A stretch of DNA of 41,278 bases from Myxococcales bacterium (GCA_012959805.1 DUCN01000042.1:1-41278), one strand, 5' to 3'. Positions 1 to 8,177 are shown, counted from the first letter of the stretch. Notes: generated by a model not told the origin, from the letters alone. Made by a program: numbers and translations.

Positions 1-606
1 CATTTCGTTGTCTTCGCATGCGGCCCAGAGTGGCTCGTATTTCGGATGGTGATAGGGATCTTGGTTCATCCAGAGATGGGGCAGCATGATTCCGCCGAGC
101 CCATTTTTCCGAGCCCATTCAATCTCCTGGACCGCGTCATCGATCCCCCAGAAAGGGGGAACCAGGGCGAGGCCAAGACGTCGCTCCGGAGCCATCGCCA
201 CGAACTCGGACAGCCACCGATTGTGCGCACGCGCTCCCGCCCATTGCAGTTCCGGAACGGCACCCGCCGGCATCAGTCCCAGATCACCACCGAAGGGAGG
301 AGAATTTTGTTCCGTGAGTCCATCAACGAAGAGGATCTCCGCGGCCACGCCATCGGCGTCCAGAACCTCCAGGCGTCGATCGGAGTCCCATGCTCCAGCC
401 AAGCCCCAGGCCTTGTCTTCCGCCCATTTTAGGCTTTCGGCCGCCATTTCGAGTCGCTTGCCCGCCTCAGCGAGTGCCCGCATTCGTGTGGCGTGTTGAA
501 CATCGAATTCGTCGCGAAACTGCGGATCGAGATATTCGCGATAGACCTCGGGGCGGGGCCCGGCATGCCCGTCGGACGAAATCACCATGTAACGCTCCGC
601 TCTCAT
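1..606 (-). CDS. Amidohydrolase family 2 protein, N-terminal part (runs off the window)
   Basis: About 202 residues are present from an ATG at 606 (a second possible start lies at 588); the C-terminal half lies beyond the left edge. The first residues read VISSDGHAG, nearly identical to VISSDCHAG at the start of the amidohydrolase at 1262-2506. Both proteins share the same order of blocks, including AHNRWL/AYNRWL and a Pro-Leu-Trp-Ala-x-Cys-Glu stretch, so they are paralogues. Amidohydrolase_2 enzymes are metal-dependent TIM-barrel hydrolases or decarboxylases acting on C-N, C-O or carboxylate groups; the Asp-x-His near the N-terminus is the usual first metal motif. The gene is last in a minus-strand run after the TetR gene (43 bp gap). 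Substrate unknown. Confidence 0.85.
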   Translation of the reverse strand, partial: MRAERYMVISSDGHAGPRPEVYREYLDPQFRDEFDVQHATRMRALAEAGKRLEMAAESLKWAEDKAWGLAGAWDSDRRLEVLDADGVAAEILFVDGLTEQNSPPFGGDLGLMPAGAVPELQWAGARAHNRWLSEFVAMAPERRLGLALVPPFWGIDDAVQEIEWARKNGLGGIMLPHLWMNQDPYHHPKYEPLWAACEDNEM

Positions 607-649
607 CTCTCCCAACCTAGCACTCCTCCCCGCCTAACGAATAGATTCT

Positions 650-1255
650 TCATTGCGTTCGATTCGCAGTGAAGGTCTCAGCCAAGAACCGACCTGCCGC
701 CGCTGCGCGGGCTCGCAAGGGGTAGTCGTCGAAATGAACCCAGCTGAGAAACATCGAATACCAGGTTCCCACGACGACCTCGAGCAGGGTGTCCAGATCG
801 ACGTCTTTTCGGAAGTCACCCGTGCTGCGCCCCTCCTCAATAAATCGCCGAAAGGCCGAACGGATTCGCTGATCATTGCTCACAGCGGTTTCCGAGAAGC
901 TGAGCGCCATCATTGCGTCCAGTAACTCTCGAGCCTGGGGACCGAGGGCCTCGGTCTGCTCGGCCGTCTGTTCGAAGAGCGTGATCAAATGATCTCTAAA
1001 CGATCCCGGACCCTTACTGAGTTCCTCGACGTCGCGAAAGAGATCGTGGAGTGCCGCCTCCGCGACCTCACGCAACACATCGAGCTTGGTCGGAAAATGA
1101 TTGAAGAACGTTCCATAGGCGATGTCCGCGCGCTCTGCGATGGTGGTGACCGTCGTCGCCTCGTAGCCGTCTGTCTCAAAGAGCAGCAGCGCGGTCTCGA
1201 CGATTCGCTGTCTAATCTCCAGACGGCGGCGTTCACGACGACTCGGCTCGGGCAT
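650..1255 (-). CDS. TetR/AcrR family transcriptional regulator
   Basis: A 201-residue protein of normal TetR length. After a basic start (RRERRRLEIRQRI) comes the typical N-terminal helix-turn-helix at about residues 28-58, with TTVTTIAERADIAYGTFFNHF matching the TetR recognition helix and the Tyr/Phe-x-His-Phe signature. The remaining 140 residues are the variable ligand-binding helical domain. It starts 6 bp after the stop of the upstream amidohydrolase and is followed by a second amidohydrolase, so it probably controls this SDR-amidohydrolase-TetR-amidohydrolase run in response to a substrate or product. That role is inferred from position; no operator was identified. Confidence 0.92.
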   Translation of the reverse strand: MPEPSRRERRRLEIRQRIVETALLLFETDGYEATTVTTIAERADIAYGTFFNHFPTKLDVLREVAEAALHDLFRDVEELSKGPGSFRDHLITLFEQTAEQTEALGPQARELLDAMMALSFSETAVSNDQRIRSAFRRFIEEGRSTGDFRKDVDLDTLLEVVVGTWYSMFLSWVHFDDYPLRARAAAAGRFLAETFTANRTQ

Positions 1256-1261
1256 GGCGCG

Positions 1262-2506
1262 TCAAGCCTCCCCACGAATGCTGGCAAGCGTTGGACCGAT
1301 TCTCTCCGCCGTCTTCGTGAGCTGTTCGGAATCGAAGCCGTAAACCTCGGTTGCGTTACCGCCAAGAATCGAGCGTATTTCTTCTTCGGGATAGTCTCCG
1401 AAGGTCTTGCGAAGAGCTTCCATCGTATTCGGCCATGTTCCTTCAATATGCGGATAATCCGATCCCCACATGAGCTTGTCGACGCCGATCTCGTAGCGAT
1501 CTTTGCCTTCATGATCTGGCAGGAAGGATGCGCCCAAATAACATTGCCTCTGGAAATATTCGGACGGCCGAAGCGAAAGGTCCTTCGTGAAGTGTTTGAA
1601 AATCTGAAGATCGGCCTTGAACTCCAACACCCTCAGTGTTTCGAGAATCCATGAACAGCCCGTTTCCGTCAGAATATATTTGAGATTGGGATGCCGTTCG
1701 AAGGCCCCGGACCAGAGCAGCGCGGTAAAGGGACGATGAGCCCACATATCCACTTCGCTGATGTACATGGCCACCGCTGCGGTGCCGTCACCGTAATCGG
1801 GCGACCAGCCAGAATGGGATTGGAGCGGCATCTCGAGTTCTTCGCAGACCGCCCAGAGCGGCGCATAACGTGAGTCGTGGTAGTAGGGATGATCTCCCGT
1901 GCTCGTCGGAAGAAGAACACCGCCCCATAGACCCGCCTCTTTCGCATCACGCACGGTCTCGATCGCGATCGCGATGTCGTCGACGTTGATGAGAGCAACG
2001 CCGGCATGTCGCCCCGGATTTCGGGAGCAGAAATCCGCCAACCAGCGGTTATAGGCGCGGATCCCTTCGAGGTTATGCTCGGGAGAAACAGGATGCCGAT
2101 ACTGCAGAAGTCCCGCACCAAAAGGCGCCATCTGGGGAAAGACGACCTCCGCCACGATCCCGTCGTCATCGAGTTCCCGGACCCGGGTCGTCGCGTCGAA
2201 TTCGCCTCTGCGCGGCGCGAAGGGACTGGTCTCATCGCTGAGCATGGCGAGAATCTCATCGTCGCCGAGCTGCGTACTCGGATCTGAGATGGCCTTGAGT
2301 CGTCCACCACCCTGCCCCGCCTCGGACGAGAACGTGTCGACGGATTCCTGATCAAAGAAAGTACCTGCGCGCGAAACCATTTCCCGCGCGTAAGAGAGCC
2401 ACCAATCGGCGGAGGCTTCGCGGTATTTTTTCGGCATGAGTTCTTCGTAGGTCGCGGGCAGCGCGCCTGCATGACAATCCGAACTAATGACAAGAACCCT
2501 GGACAT
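1262..2506 (-). CDS. Amidohydrolase family 2 protein
   Basis: A 414-residue, apparently complete amidohydrolase_2 enzyme. The N-terminus (VISSDCHAG) carries the early Asp-x-His metal motif; the middle has HSGWSPDYGD and the C-terminal part contains MWGSDYPHIEGTWP, the conserved Gly-Ser-Asp-x-Pro-His block that holds a metal-binding Asp in this family (around residues 340-355). Related enzymes are often annotated as 2-pyrone-4,6-dicarboxylate hydrolase-like or decarboxylase-like, but no substrate can be assigned. The start follows an AAGGG-type ribosome-binding site. It sits 33 bp after the SDR gene and 6 bp before the TetR gene, consistent with one transcript. Confidence 0.92.
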   Translation of the reverse strand: MSRVLVISSDCHAGALPATYEELMPKKYREASADWWLSYAREMVSRAGTFFDQESVDTFSSEAGQGGGRLKAISDPSTQLGDDEILAMLSDETSPFAPRRGEFDATTRVRELDDDGIVAEVVFPQMAPFGAGLLQYRHPVSPEHNLEGIRAYNRWLADFCSRNPGRHAGVALINVDDIAIAIETVRDAKEAGLWGGVLLPTSTGDHPYYHDSRYAPLWAVCEELEMPLQSHSGWSPDYGDGTAAVAMYISEVDMWAHRPFTALLWSGAFERHPNLKYILTETGCSWILETLRVLEFKADLQIFKHFTKDLSLRPSEYFQRQCYLGASFLPDHEGKDRYEIGVDKLMWGSDYPHIEGTWPNTMEALRKTFGDYPEEEIRSILGGNATEVYGFDSEQLTKTAERIGPTLASIRGEA

Positions 2507-2539
2507 GGATCAGCCCTTTCCCCAACGATAGACGCGCAC

Positions 2540-3424
2540 CTATGTCAGTCCCATATGCTGCAATTCGATCGGACATTCACCGCGCGCCAATTTCTCAGCG
2601 CGCTCGGTGAGCGTTGCCTGCATCGATTCGCGACCGATCATGATCACGAAGTCTTCATTGCGTATTCCCGTGAGGGCGAACTGTGCCAGTTCGTCAAGAT
2701 CCTGCACAGGAAGGTCGAAGCCCGCCTTTTGTGCACCTTCCATGAAGGCATCGAAGGTCGTCTCCTGCTCCGCATCAACGGCTTGCTTTCGATTCAGGTC
2801 TTTCGGACGATTGCGCTTCGTCGTCCAAATCCCGGTATTGAGCATCCCGCCCGACGGATAGAAAATTCCAGCGCGAAGTCGTGTATCACGCCCGATGAGT
2901 TGTGCCGCCAGGCACTCGGTCATGATCGAGACCGCTGCTTTGCTCGATGCGTAGACGACTTGTTGCGCCAGCGGCGAGATGCCCCCGTCGCCGGAGGACG
3001 TATTCATGACGAATCCCTCTTCGCCCGACGCAATCATCCGGGGCACGAAGGCCTGCACGCCGTGCGCAACGCCCATGACATTCACGCCATGGACCCAGCG
3101 AAAGTCCGCCGACTCCGTATTCCAGAGATCGAGATTCGGCGCGGCCACCCCTGCGTTGTTGCAGAGCAGATGACAGGCGCCATGCGTCTCGAAGACGCGG
3201 TCGGCGAGCGCCTCAACCGAAGCCGGATTCGAGACATCGGTCACCACCCCGATCACGTTGGCGGCGCTTCCGCCGATCTCCCCGACCGTCGCTTCGAGGG
3301 CGGGCTTCTCCACATCGGCAATCACGACCTTCATCCCTTCGCCAAGCAGCGCTTTAGCCAGGGCCTTTCCGATTCCGCTGGCGCCGCCGGTGACCACGGC
3401 GACGCGGTTCTCAAAGTCCTGCAT
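2540..3424 (-). CDS. Short-chain dehydrogenase/reductase (SDR)
   Basis: A 294-residue classical SDR. It shows TGGASGIG near residue 14 (NAD(P)-binding Gly motif), NNAG near residue 88 and the YASSK catalytic Tyr-x-x-x-Lys near residue 160, with the active-site Ser region just before it. The ATG at 3424 is preferred over a TTG 15 nt upstream because AAGGGG lies at the right distance before it. It leads the minus-strand SDR-amidohydrolase-TetR-amidohydrolase run. The approximately 180 bp upstream includes an AT-rich patch near 3490-3515 that may hold the promoter. Substrate is likely a hydroxylated or keto lipid or xenobiotic, which is inference. Confidence 0.92.
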   Translation of the reverse strand: MQDFENRVAVVTGGASGIGKALAKALLGEGMKVVIADVEKPALEATVGEIGGSAANVIGVVTDVSNPASVEALADRVFETHGACHLLCNNAGVAAPNLDLWNTESADFRWVHGVNVMGVAHGVQAFVPRMIASGEEGFVMNTSSGDGGISPLAQQVVYASSKAAVSIMTECLAAQLIGRDTRLRAGIFYPSGGMLNTGIWTTKRNRPKDLNRKQAVDAEQETTFDAFMEGAQKAGFDLPVQDLDELAQFALTGIRNEDFVIMIGRESMQATLTERAEKLARGECPIELQHMGLT

Positions 3425-3621
3425 GCGAGCCCCTTCCAAATCCGTCTTGATTTCAATTCAGAAAACACGATAGCGGTCAAATGTTGACTTGAGTATATAT
3501 TTTTGAATAAATCTCCCCCACCAGTCCCGAATGGCATGTTCGAACGCGCGGGACGGTCTGGTCAGCCCCCCGCACTGGTACCACTCTGAGTGAGCCTTTT
3601 CGAACGCGACAGGAGGCGCGG

Positions 3622-3762
3622 ATGAAGCGAGCACGCTTCTCAGAGGAACAGATCATCGGGATCTTGAAGGCTGCAGAAGCAGTCGGGAACATTCGGCAAG
3701 CTTGCCGCGAGAACAACATTACGGAGCAGACGTTCTACCGCTGGCGTAGGAAGTTCGGCGGG
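3622..3762 (+). mobile_element. IS3-family transposase OrfA fragment (N-terminal 47 codons)
   Basis: The first 47 codons match the N-terminus of IS3/IS911-type OrfA proteins: a basic start (MKRARFSEEQIIGIL), an HTH_Tnp_1 helix-turn-helix and the FYRWRRKFGG end of that domain. A full OrfA has about 90-100 residues and is followed by a DDE OrfB; neither the rest of OrfA nor any OrfB is present. The sequence switches at about 3762 to CBS-domain coding sequence in the same frame. A strong Shine-Dalgarno (AGGAGG) precedes the ATG. No convincing terminal inverted repeats were found, although TTCGAACGCG occurs directly repeated at about 3540 and 3598. Confidence 0.75.
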
Positions 3763-4146
3763 AACCGGGCTCTCGGTGTCGCCGACGATGCCATCGGCCT
3801 GGCGCGCATTCGGCATATGCCCGTGATCGACGAAGATGGTCCTGTAATCGGTCTGATCAGCAAGCGCGTTCTATTTCAAGGAGCACTCGCCCGGGCACTC
3901 GGATACGGTGAATTCGCGCAGAAGAAGCGACTCGGAATCATGCGAGTAAAATAAGTCATGACGACTAACGTCCTCATCATTCCCCCATCGACAGCTTTGA
4001 TCGAGGCCGCAACCCTCATGATTGACCGCAAGATTGGGTGTTTGGTCGTCGTCGATCAGAAAAAGCGCGTGGACATTCTCACCGAGAGTGGTTTCGTAAA
4101 ACTTGCGGTCGCGACGGCTACGAACGGAAATGGACGTCCAAAGTGA
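3763..4146 (+). pseudogene. CBS-domain protein remnant, broken by an IS fragment and a nonsense codon
   Basis: Read through from the transposase fragment, this encodes most of a two-CBS-domain protein: RHMPVIDEDGPVIGLIS is the end of a first CBS repeat and TALIEAATLMIDRKIGCLVV the second. The first repeat has lost its N-terminal part to the transposase fusion. At 3952-3954 an in-frame TAA interrupts MRVK-stop-VMTT where CBS proteins usually read VKEVMTT or VKDVMTT, so a single GAA-to-TAA change would explain it. The second repeat has also lost a residue or two near KKRVDILTES, where family members have a Gly before Ile-Leu-Thr-Glu. CBS pairs bind adenosine ligands and regulate partner proteins; this copy is presumably dead. 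Confidence 0.75.
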
Positions 4147-4499
4147 TCGCGCGAGGCGTCGAGCGCAATACGGGCCTGCCCACTCTGGCGTCATTGAAAG
4201 GCAATCAAGAGGCTGGCTCGCTCGGCAACGACGAGCAGACAACGCTTCGGAGGACGGCTTTGATCACATCCCGGCAGAAATCTGAATTCAAATCCTTCGT
4301 GGGGGCAGCGTCTGGCTACTCGCGCTCCGCGGCCCAGATGCACCGGAAATTCGCGCGATCAACTTTTCCATCTCGAGACGACCTGAGTCAGCGCGTCCGA
4401 GAACAGCGCCCATCATGACGAATCTGATCTACGGATCCTTGATCTTTCTAAAACCACAGGCGGATCGCCTGCTCTATAGTCGGTCGAGGAGGAGGAACT
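4147..4499. other. Intergenic stretch without a recognisable gene
   Basis: About 350 bp between the CBS remnant and the lipoprotein gene. Short open frames exist but none resembles a known family or has a good ribosome-binding site. The last 60 bp hold the probable promoter region of the lipoprotein gene, with a TATAGT hexamer at 4475-4480. It may contain further decayed coding sequence, which cannot be shown by eye. Confidence 0.5.
4457..4471. promoter_or_regulatory. Inverted repeat upstream of lipoprotein gene (possible operator)
   Basis: CAGGCG-GAT-CGCCTG is a perfect 6-bp inverted repeat with a 3-bp spacer. It lies about 29 bp before the lipoprotein start and just upstream of a TATAGT hexamer that could be a -10 box. 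The position suits an operator, but short palindromes also occur by chance. Confidence 0.3.
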
Positions 4500-4946
4500 A
4501 TGAAAATCGCAAGGCTCAGCCTCGTCGTAGGATTGCTATTTGCCCTGACCGGATGTTCGACAATCGCCGGAATGGTCATCAAACTCGATGATGGCGAGAA
4601 GAATTGGATCATCGTGGACGACGCGACTCGCGACGGAGCGAACTTTACCTTTTCCGAAGTCCACATCGACGGAAACGGTTGGCTTGTCATGCATCCCTTC
4701 GAAGATGGAAAACCCAATGGCGACATCTACGTGGGCGCGACCTACGTCGAGGACGGTGACAACCGCACGGTCGACATCATGTTGGACCACGAACCCGCAC
4801 CCGGTGACATGTATATCGTCATGCTCCATCGTGATGTCAATGAGAACCAGGTCTTTGACTTCGTCTTCGTTGATGCCGTAAACGTGATGGACAAGGCCGT
4901 ATTCGAAGGCCGCACCATGATTGCACACGCGATCGCGGCGCCCTGA
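4500..4946 (+). CDS. Putative lipoprotein, DUF7282-like
   Basis: A 148-residue protein with a lipoprotein signal peptide: Lys-Ile-Ala-Arg, a hydrophobic stretch, then the lipobox LTGC with Cys19 as the probable lipidation site. The mature part reads as repeated beta structure (DGNGWLVMHPFEDGKPNG, DIYVGATYVEDGDNRTV, a late DVNENQVFDF). This pattern is reminiscent of the DUF7282 domain of secreted or surface proteins, but that match is from memory. A strong GGAGGAGG ribosome-binding site precedes the ATG. It stands 89 bp upstream of the Sec-methyltransferase and could share its transcript. Function unknown. Confidence 0.8.
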   Translation: MKIARLSLVVGLLFALTGCSTIAGMVIKLDDGEKNWIIVDDATRDGANFTFSEVHIDGNGWLVMHPFEDGKPNGDIYVGATYVEDGDNRTVDIMLDHEPAPGDMYIVMLHRDVNENQVFDFVFVDAVNVMDKAVFEGRTMIAHAIAAP

Positions 4947-5035
4947 TCTCCGAAAACAGACCGAACACCTCGACCGTTCGCAACGTTGGTAGACACCCGC
5001 CGTGTTCATCGCGGGAAAGTGAGGGGAAGCAAGAC

Positions 5036-5818
5036 ATGGCCGTTTCCTGCCCGATCGATTTCGACGCTCGAGCCCTTCGAGTAGAGGTCAGCAAGATCTA
5101 TAGTCGCGTCGCAACGGAACCCGATGCCGAGTTCCACTTTCATCGCGGCCCGGACTACGCGGCGCGCCTGCTCGGCTACGACCGGGAACAACTGGCAGGC
5201 CTTCCCGAAAGAAGCACATCCTCGTTTGCCGGTGTCTCGAATCCACTCGCCATCGACGATATCCGAGCCGGAGAGCGGATACTCGACATCGGCTGCGGAG
5301 CGGGGATGGATCTCCTGCTCGCGGCCTTGCGCGTTGGACCAACGGGACAAGCGATCGGTGTCGACATGACGCCAGAGATGCTCGAGAGCACTCGTCAATC
5401 CGCCGAAGATCTGGGCTTGCCAAACGTCCACCTCAAATTCGGCGATGCCGAAGACCTCCCTCTGGATGAAGAGTCTATCGACGTGGTCATCTCCAACGGT
5501 GTTCTCAACCTGACGACCGACAAGGAAAAGGCATTCTCCGAAATCGCTCGGGTGTTGAAGCCAGGTGGCCGGCTACTGCTAGGTGATATCGCCGTCGCCG
5601 AGGAGCTCTCCCTCGACATCCGAAACGACATCGATCTCTGGACGGGTTGAATTGGCGGTGCTCTGCCGGAGGCAGAGCTCGTTACGCTTCTAGGCCAGGT
5701 TGGATTTTTGAATACGAGTGTCGTCGAACGTTTCGATTGTTTCTCAGGCACATCGAAGGACGGCGTCGCGAAAAAGTTCGGCGTGCGGGGCGTAAACGTC
5801 TTCGCACTGCGTGAGTAA
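5036..5818 (+). CDS. Selenocysteine-containing ArsM-like arsenite methyltransferase (UGA read as Sec205)
   Basis: Read through the UGA at 5648-5650, this is a 260-residue SAM-dependent methyltransferase. Motif I is ILDIGCGAG at residues 82-90; acidic IGVDMTPEML follows and LKPGGRLLL lies near 175-182. The frame continues after the UGA for 55 residues of homologous sequence: IGGALPEAELVTLL, then VVERFDCFSGTSKDGVAKKFG, ending at TAA 5816-5818. Known ArsM enzymes read Gly-x-Cys-Leu-Gly-Gly-Ala-Leu here (Cys156 in human AS3MT), a Cys that binds As(III). Sec205 occupies that position, and Cys235 may be the second ligand. A strong hairpin lies 9 nt after the UGA. Likely role: S-adenosylmethionine-dependent methylation of arsenite or another metalloid in the cytosol. 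Stopping at the UGA would remove the arsenic-binding region. The SNGV segment has Gly where many ArsM have Cys. Confidence 0.85.
5660..5678 (+). promoter_or_regulatory. Bacterial SECIS hairpin of the methyltransferase
   Basis: GCTCTGCC-GGA-GGCAGAGC forms a perfect 8-bp stem with a 3-nt loop carrying G residues. The loop begins 17 nt after the UGA at 5648-5650, within the range required by bacterial SelB. It is inside the coding sequence, as bacterial SECIS elements are. Confidence 0.8.
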
Positions 5819-5846
5819 TGCGGTGAGTAGTGCGGTGAGTAGTGCG
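5811..5846 (+). repeat. 12-bp tandem repeat, three copies, at the 3' end of the methyltransferase
   Basis: Three consecutive units GTGAGTAATGCG, GTGAGTAGTGCG, GTGAGTAGTGCG. The first unit contains the final Glu codon and the TAA stop of the methyltransferase, so the expansion duplicated the end of the gene. It appears to be simple slippage; no function is suggested. Confidence 0.85.
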
Positions 5847-5881
5847 GCATCACAGCATAGATTGAGAGGCAGAGTTTCGTA

Positions 5882-6165
5882 CGCCTACCGATTGCAGACC
5901 ACCTGAGCCACGATTGGCTCGTCACGACCCTCGCGCCAGACTTCGACCTGCTCGATGTCTGGCGCTATCCCATCGCAATCGCAATTGCGATGGATCGATC
6001 TCAAATTCACATTGGTCGCCCTAGCTGGGCGTCTACGTCAAGACGCGAGGCCGTCTGGGACGTTTCTACATAAGCCTGATCAGCCCATTTCGTCACTACA
6101 TCGTCTATCCCGCCATGATGCGCGCGGCCCAGAAGGGCTGGCCCCGATATCGAGAATCGATCTAG
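5882..6165 (+). pseudogene. DUF2867-like protein remnant (internal deletion and frameshift)
   Basis: One frame starts LPIADHLSHDWLVTTLAPDF followed by DLLDVWRYPIA, resembling the N-terminus of stand-alone DUF2867 proteins (about 170-200 residues). A different frame at the end gives GRFYISLISPFRHYIVYPAM and MRAAQKGW, resembling their C-terminus, ending at TAG 6163-6165. A short piece between them (LKFTLVALAGRL) resembles the middle. At least one frameshift and the loss of roughly half the domain make it non-functional. The family name rests on remembered sequence patterns and needs a profile search. Confidence 0.5.
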
Positions 6166-6172
6166 CCGACTG

Positions 6173-7324
6173 TTAGGCGCCGGGTTTCGATGGGATCTCG
6201 GAATAGCCTTGATTCTGCAGGTCCGCCCACTGCACGACCTCTGCGACCGGCGTTTCCACCGAACCCTCCGCCAGAAAGAACCGCCAAAAGACCAACCCGA
6301 ACGCGTTGCCCTCGGTATCGAGCCAATTTGGCAAACCCGGATCTTGATGGGCGAGAACCATCCGGAAGCAACCATCGTCGTCGAGCTTCGTTTGTTTTCG
6401 ATTGAGCGAGACACCGCGGTTGATGTAGTCAAAAGTCTGTTGAAAGCGGTTCCAGAGACAGACATTGGCAAATCGGCAATCAGGCCAGCGGCCAGTCATG
6501 ACGAGCGCCTCGTCGGGCCCGATCAAAAAGGGCGCCATGGAGTAGTGTGCGTCCGCCGCGGCCAGCCCGAAGTTTCCAGGCGTTACGGGGACTGGAAAGA
6601 CATTCGGCACGACCGACATAAAGGGCGGCATCTCGTCGCCCGCCAACTGCGGCATCTCGAGAGTCCGCGTTCGCACCGCATTGCAGACACGACGAATGCC
6701 CGCGCTCACCTCTTCGTCACGAAGAGGTTCCGGTGTAGCGAAATCGCTCAAGCATTCGATTTTCATCCGCGGCTCGCACCCGGGATCGAGCGCTGCCGGA
6801 CTCTCGAGTTCGAAATAGTGTCGCGTCGTCACCCGCGAAGCATTTTTCCCCAGCGCCAGCCAATTCCTCTCGCGGGGCGCACCTCCGAGGTAGACAGAGA
6901 AAAGTCCATCTCGGTCCACATCGATCTCAGTGTCGTTGATGACACCATCGGTCGCCTTCGGAAGATGTCCGTCTTCCGCGCCTTTCTCGATCGACATGGA
7001 AAAATACACAGCATCGTTCATATTTCCCCGCACCACATACGCATAACGCGAATCGATCGGTGCATCAAAATAGATGGCGTCGGGATTGTCGCCGGTAAGC
7101 TTTCGGCTCGGCGTGACGATGCGACGAAATCCTGGGGTACGCGTGTCTTGTTCGAAATAGCCAACAAGACCCGCTTCGAGAATATGCATGAGGCCACGAT
7201 GAGAACCGGCAACGTCCTCCGCTGTCCCGAGATTTCTCTCTTCGCTGCACCACCGCTCATCGACCTCCTTCAATAGGTCGATTAACTCGTGGAGGGCGAT
7301 GCGACTCTGGGATTGGATTGCCAT
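6173..7324 (-). CDS. DUF1214 domain-containing protein
   Basis: A 383-residue protein without a signal peptide. The C-terminal third (VMTGRWPDCRFANVCLWNRF, then SLNRKQTKLDDDGCFRMVLA and PGLPNWLDTEGN) matches the DUF1214 pattern in which a conserved Asn-Trp-Leu-Asp block follows a description-like Arg-Trp-Pro segment. The N-terminal two-thirds (RHYFELESPAALDPG and similar) is typical of longer DUF1214 or DUF1254-related proteins in lipid-degrading bacteria. The ATG at 7324 has AGG about 11 nt upstream. It stands alone on the minus strand beside SIMPL. Biochemical function unknown. Confidence 0.75.
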   Translation of the reverse strand: MAIQSQSRIALHELIDLLKEVDERWCSEERNLGTAEDVAGSHRGLMHILEAGLVGYFEQDTRTPGFRRIVTPSRKLTGDNPDAIYFDAPIDSRYAYVVRGNMNDAVYFSMSIEKGAEDGHLPKATDGVINDTEIDVDRDGLFSVYLGGAPRERNWLALGKNASRVTTRHYFELESPAALDPGCEPRMKIECLSDFATPEPLRDEEVSAGIRRVCNAVRTRTLEMPQLAGDEMPPFMSVVPNVFPVPVTPGNFGLAAADAHYSMAPFLIGPDEALVMTGRWPDCRFANVCLWNRFQQTFDYINRGVSLNRKQTKLDDDGCFRMVLAHQDPGLPNWLDTEGNAFGLVFWRFFLAEGSVETPVAEVVQWADLQNQGYSEIPSKPGA

Positions 7325-7433
7325 ATCGACGATTCCTCGGCACTACGATGAGAGCAAAGGATAGAGACTCCCTGCCGCTGACAAAATATATGCTGATCGG
7401 CCCTGCCTCGTCGGTCTAGACGGGCCTGACGGT

Positions 7434-8177
7434 TTAGTCGAGTTCGATGCTTCCTTTCACGTGAAAACGGATCTCACTCGTCCCCGCCTCGAACGCCGGC
7501 GGAGAAGCCTTTGACGCGAACATCTGCTCGGTGTCCATGCGCGAATGCACCATTCTTGGTTGACTTCCGGATTGCCCCACCGAAATCGAAACCAGGGACC
7601 AGTCTTGACGATCCATGCCCTTCGCAATCAAGACCGCTCGAGCCCGAAAAGCCTCCAGCGCTTCTTCGATGAGTGCTTCCTCGAGATCCGTCCGTGTCTT
7701 GCGCTGAACAGAAAAAGTGATGCTCGACAAGACGACCAAACTCTCTTGGAGCTTTCCAATCAGCTTCGACAGTCGATCAACATTTTCTGATTCGATTCGA
7801 ATTTCTTGCCGCGCGCGCCAGCGAATGATGCGGCCGGCGTCATACACGGGCTGCGTCGTATACGCGCCGCTGCCAACTTCCACCCCCTTGCTCTTGTTCG
7901 CGATGCCCAGGGCCGATGCCATCTGGCGGTTGACAGCAGCCGCCACGACGGCCGGATCCTTGCCCTCCGAAACGACGGCCAGTCGCGCCGTTACCCAATC
8001 GTTTGCGACCTCGCGCATCACTTCGACTTGGAACGAAACCCGGTTTCGTGTGTCCGCCTCCGAATGTCCGAAGGCTGAAAGAGTCGGCAAAAAAGTAAAT
8101 GCCGCCCAAAGAACCAGAAACCGGCACCTCCATGGCGATCCAACTGATCGCTCAAAGGTCCGCGTATTCGACTGCAT
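7434..8177 (-). CDS. Secreted SIMPL (DUF541) domain protein
   Basis: A 247-residue protein from the ATG at 8177, chosen because GGAG lies about 10 nt upstream; a longer frame from 8210 is possible. The N-terminus has basic residues then a hydrophobic segment (FLVLWAAFTFLPTLSAFG), a signal peptide or anchor. The mature protein has the SIMPL features: VMREVANDWVTARLAVVSEG, a TQPVYDAGRIIRWRARQEIRI strand pair, a SITFSV strand and a long helix EEALIEEALEAFRARAVLIA. SIMPL proteins are periplasmic or outer-membrane-associated and largely uncharacterised (E. coli YggE is linked to oxidative stress). It precedes the truncated DUF1330 remnant. Confidence 0.85.
   Translation of the reverse strand: MQSNTRTFERSVGSPWRCRFLVLWAAFTFLPTLSAFGHSEADTRNRVSFQVEVMREVANDWVTARLAVVSEGKDPAVVAAAVNRQMASALGIANKSKGVEVGSGAYTTQPVYDAGRIIRWRARQEIRIESENVDRLSKLIGKLQESLVVLSSITFSVQRKTRTDLEEALIEEALEAFRARAVLIAKGMDRQDWSLVSISVGQSGSQPRMVHSRMDTEQMFASKASPPAFEAGTSEIRFHVKGSIELD

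Noticed and set aside
2471..3487. Plus-strand open frame (338 codons) opposite the SDR gene
   Set aside because: Antisense of the SDR, which has all classical motifs; no independent evidence for coding.
3538..3608. Repeated TTCGAACGCG as IS terminal repeats
   Set aside because: The copies are direct, not inverted, and both lie upstream of the transposase fragment, so they do not bracket an element.
3952..3954. In-frame TAA of the CBS remnant as a recoded codon
   Set aside because: The codon is TAA, not UGA, and the gene is also broken by an IS fragment, so a nonsense mutation is the simpler reading.
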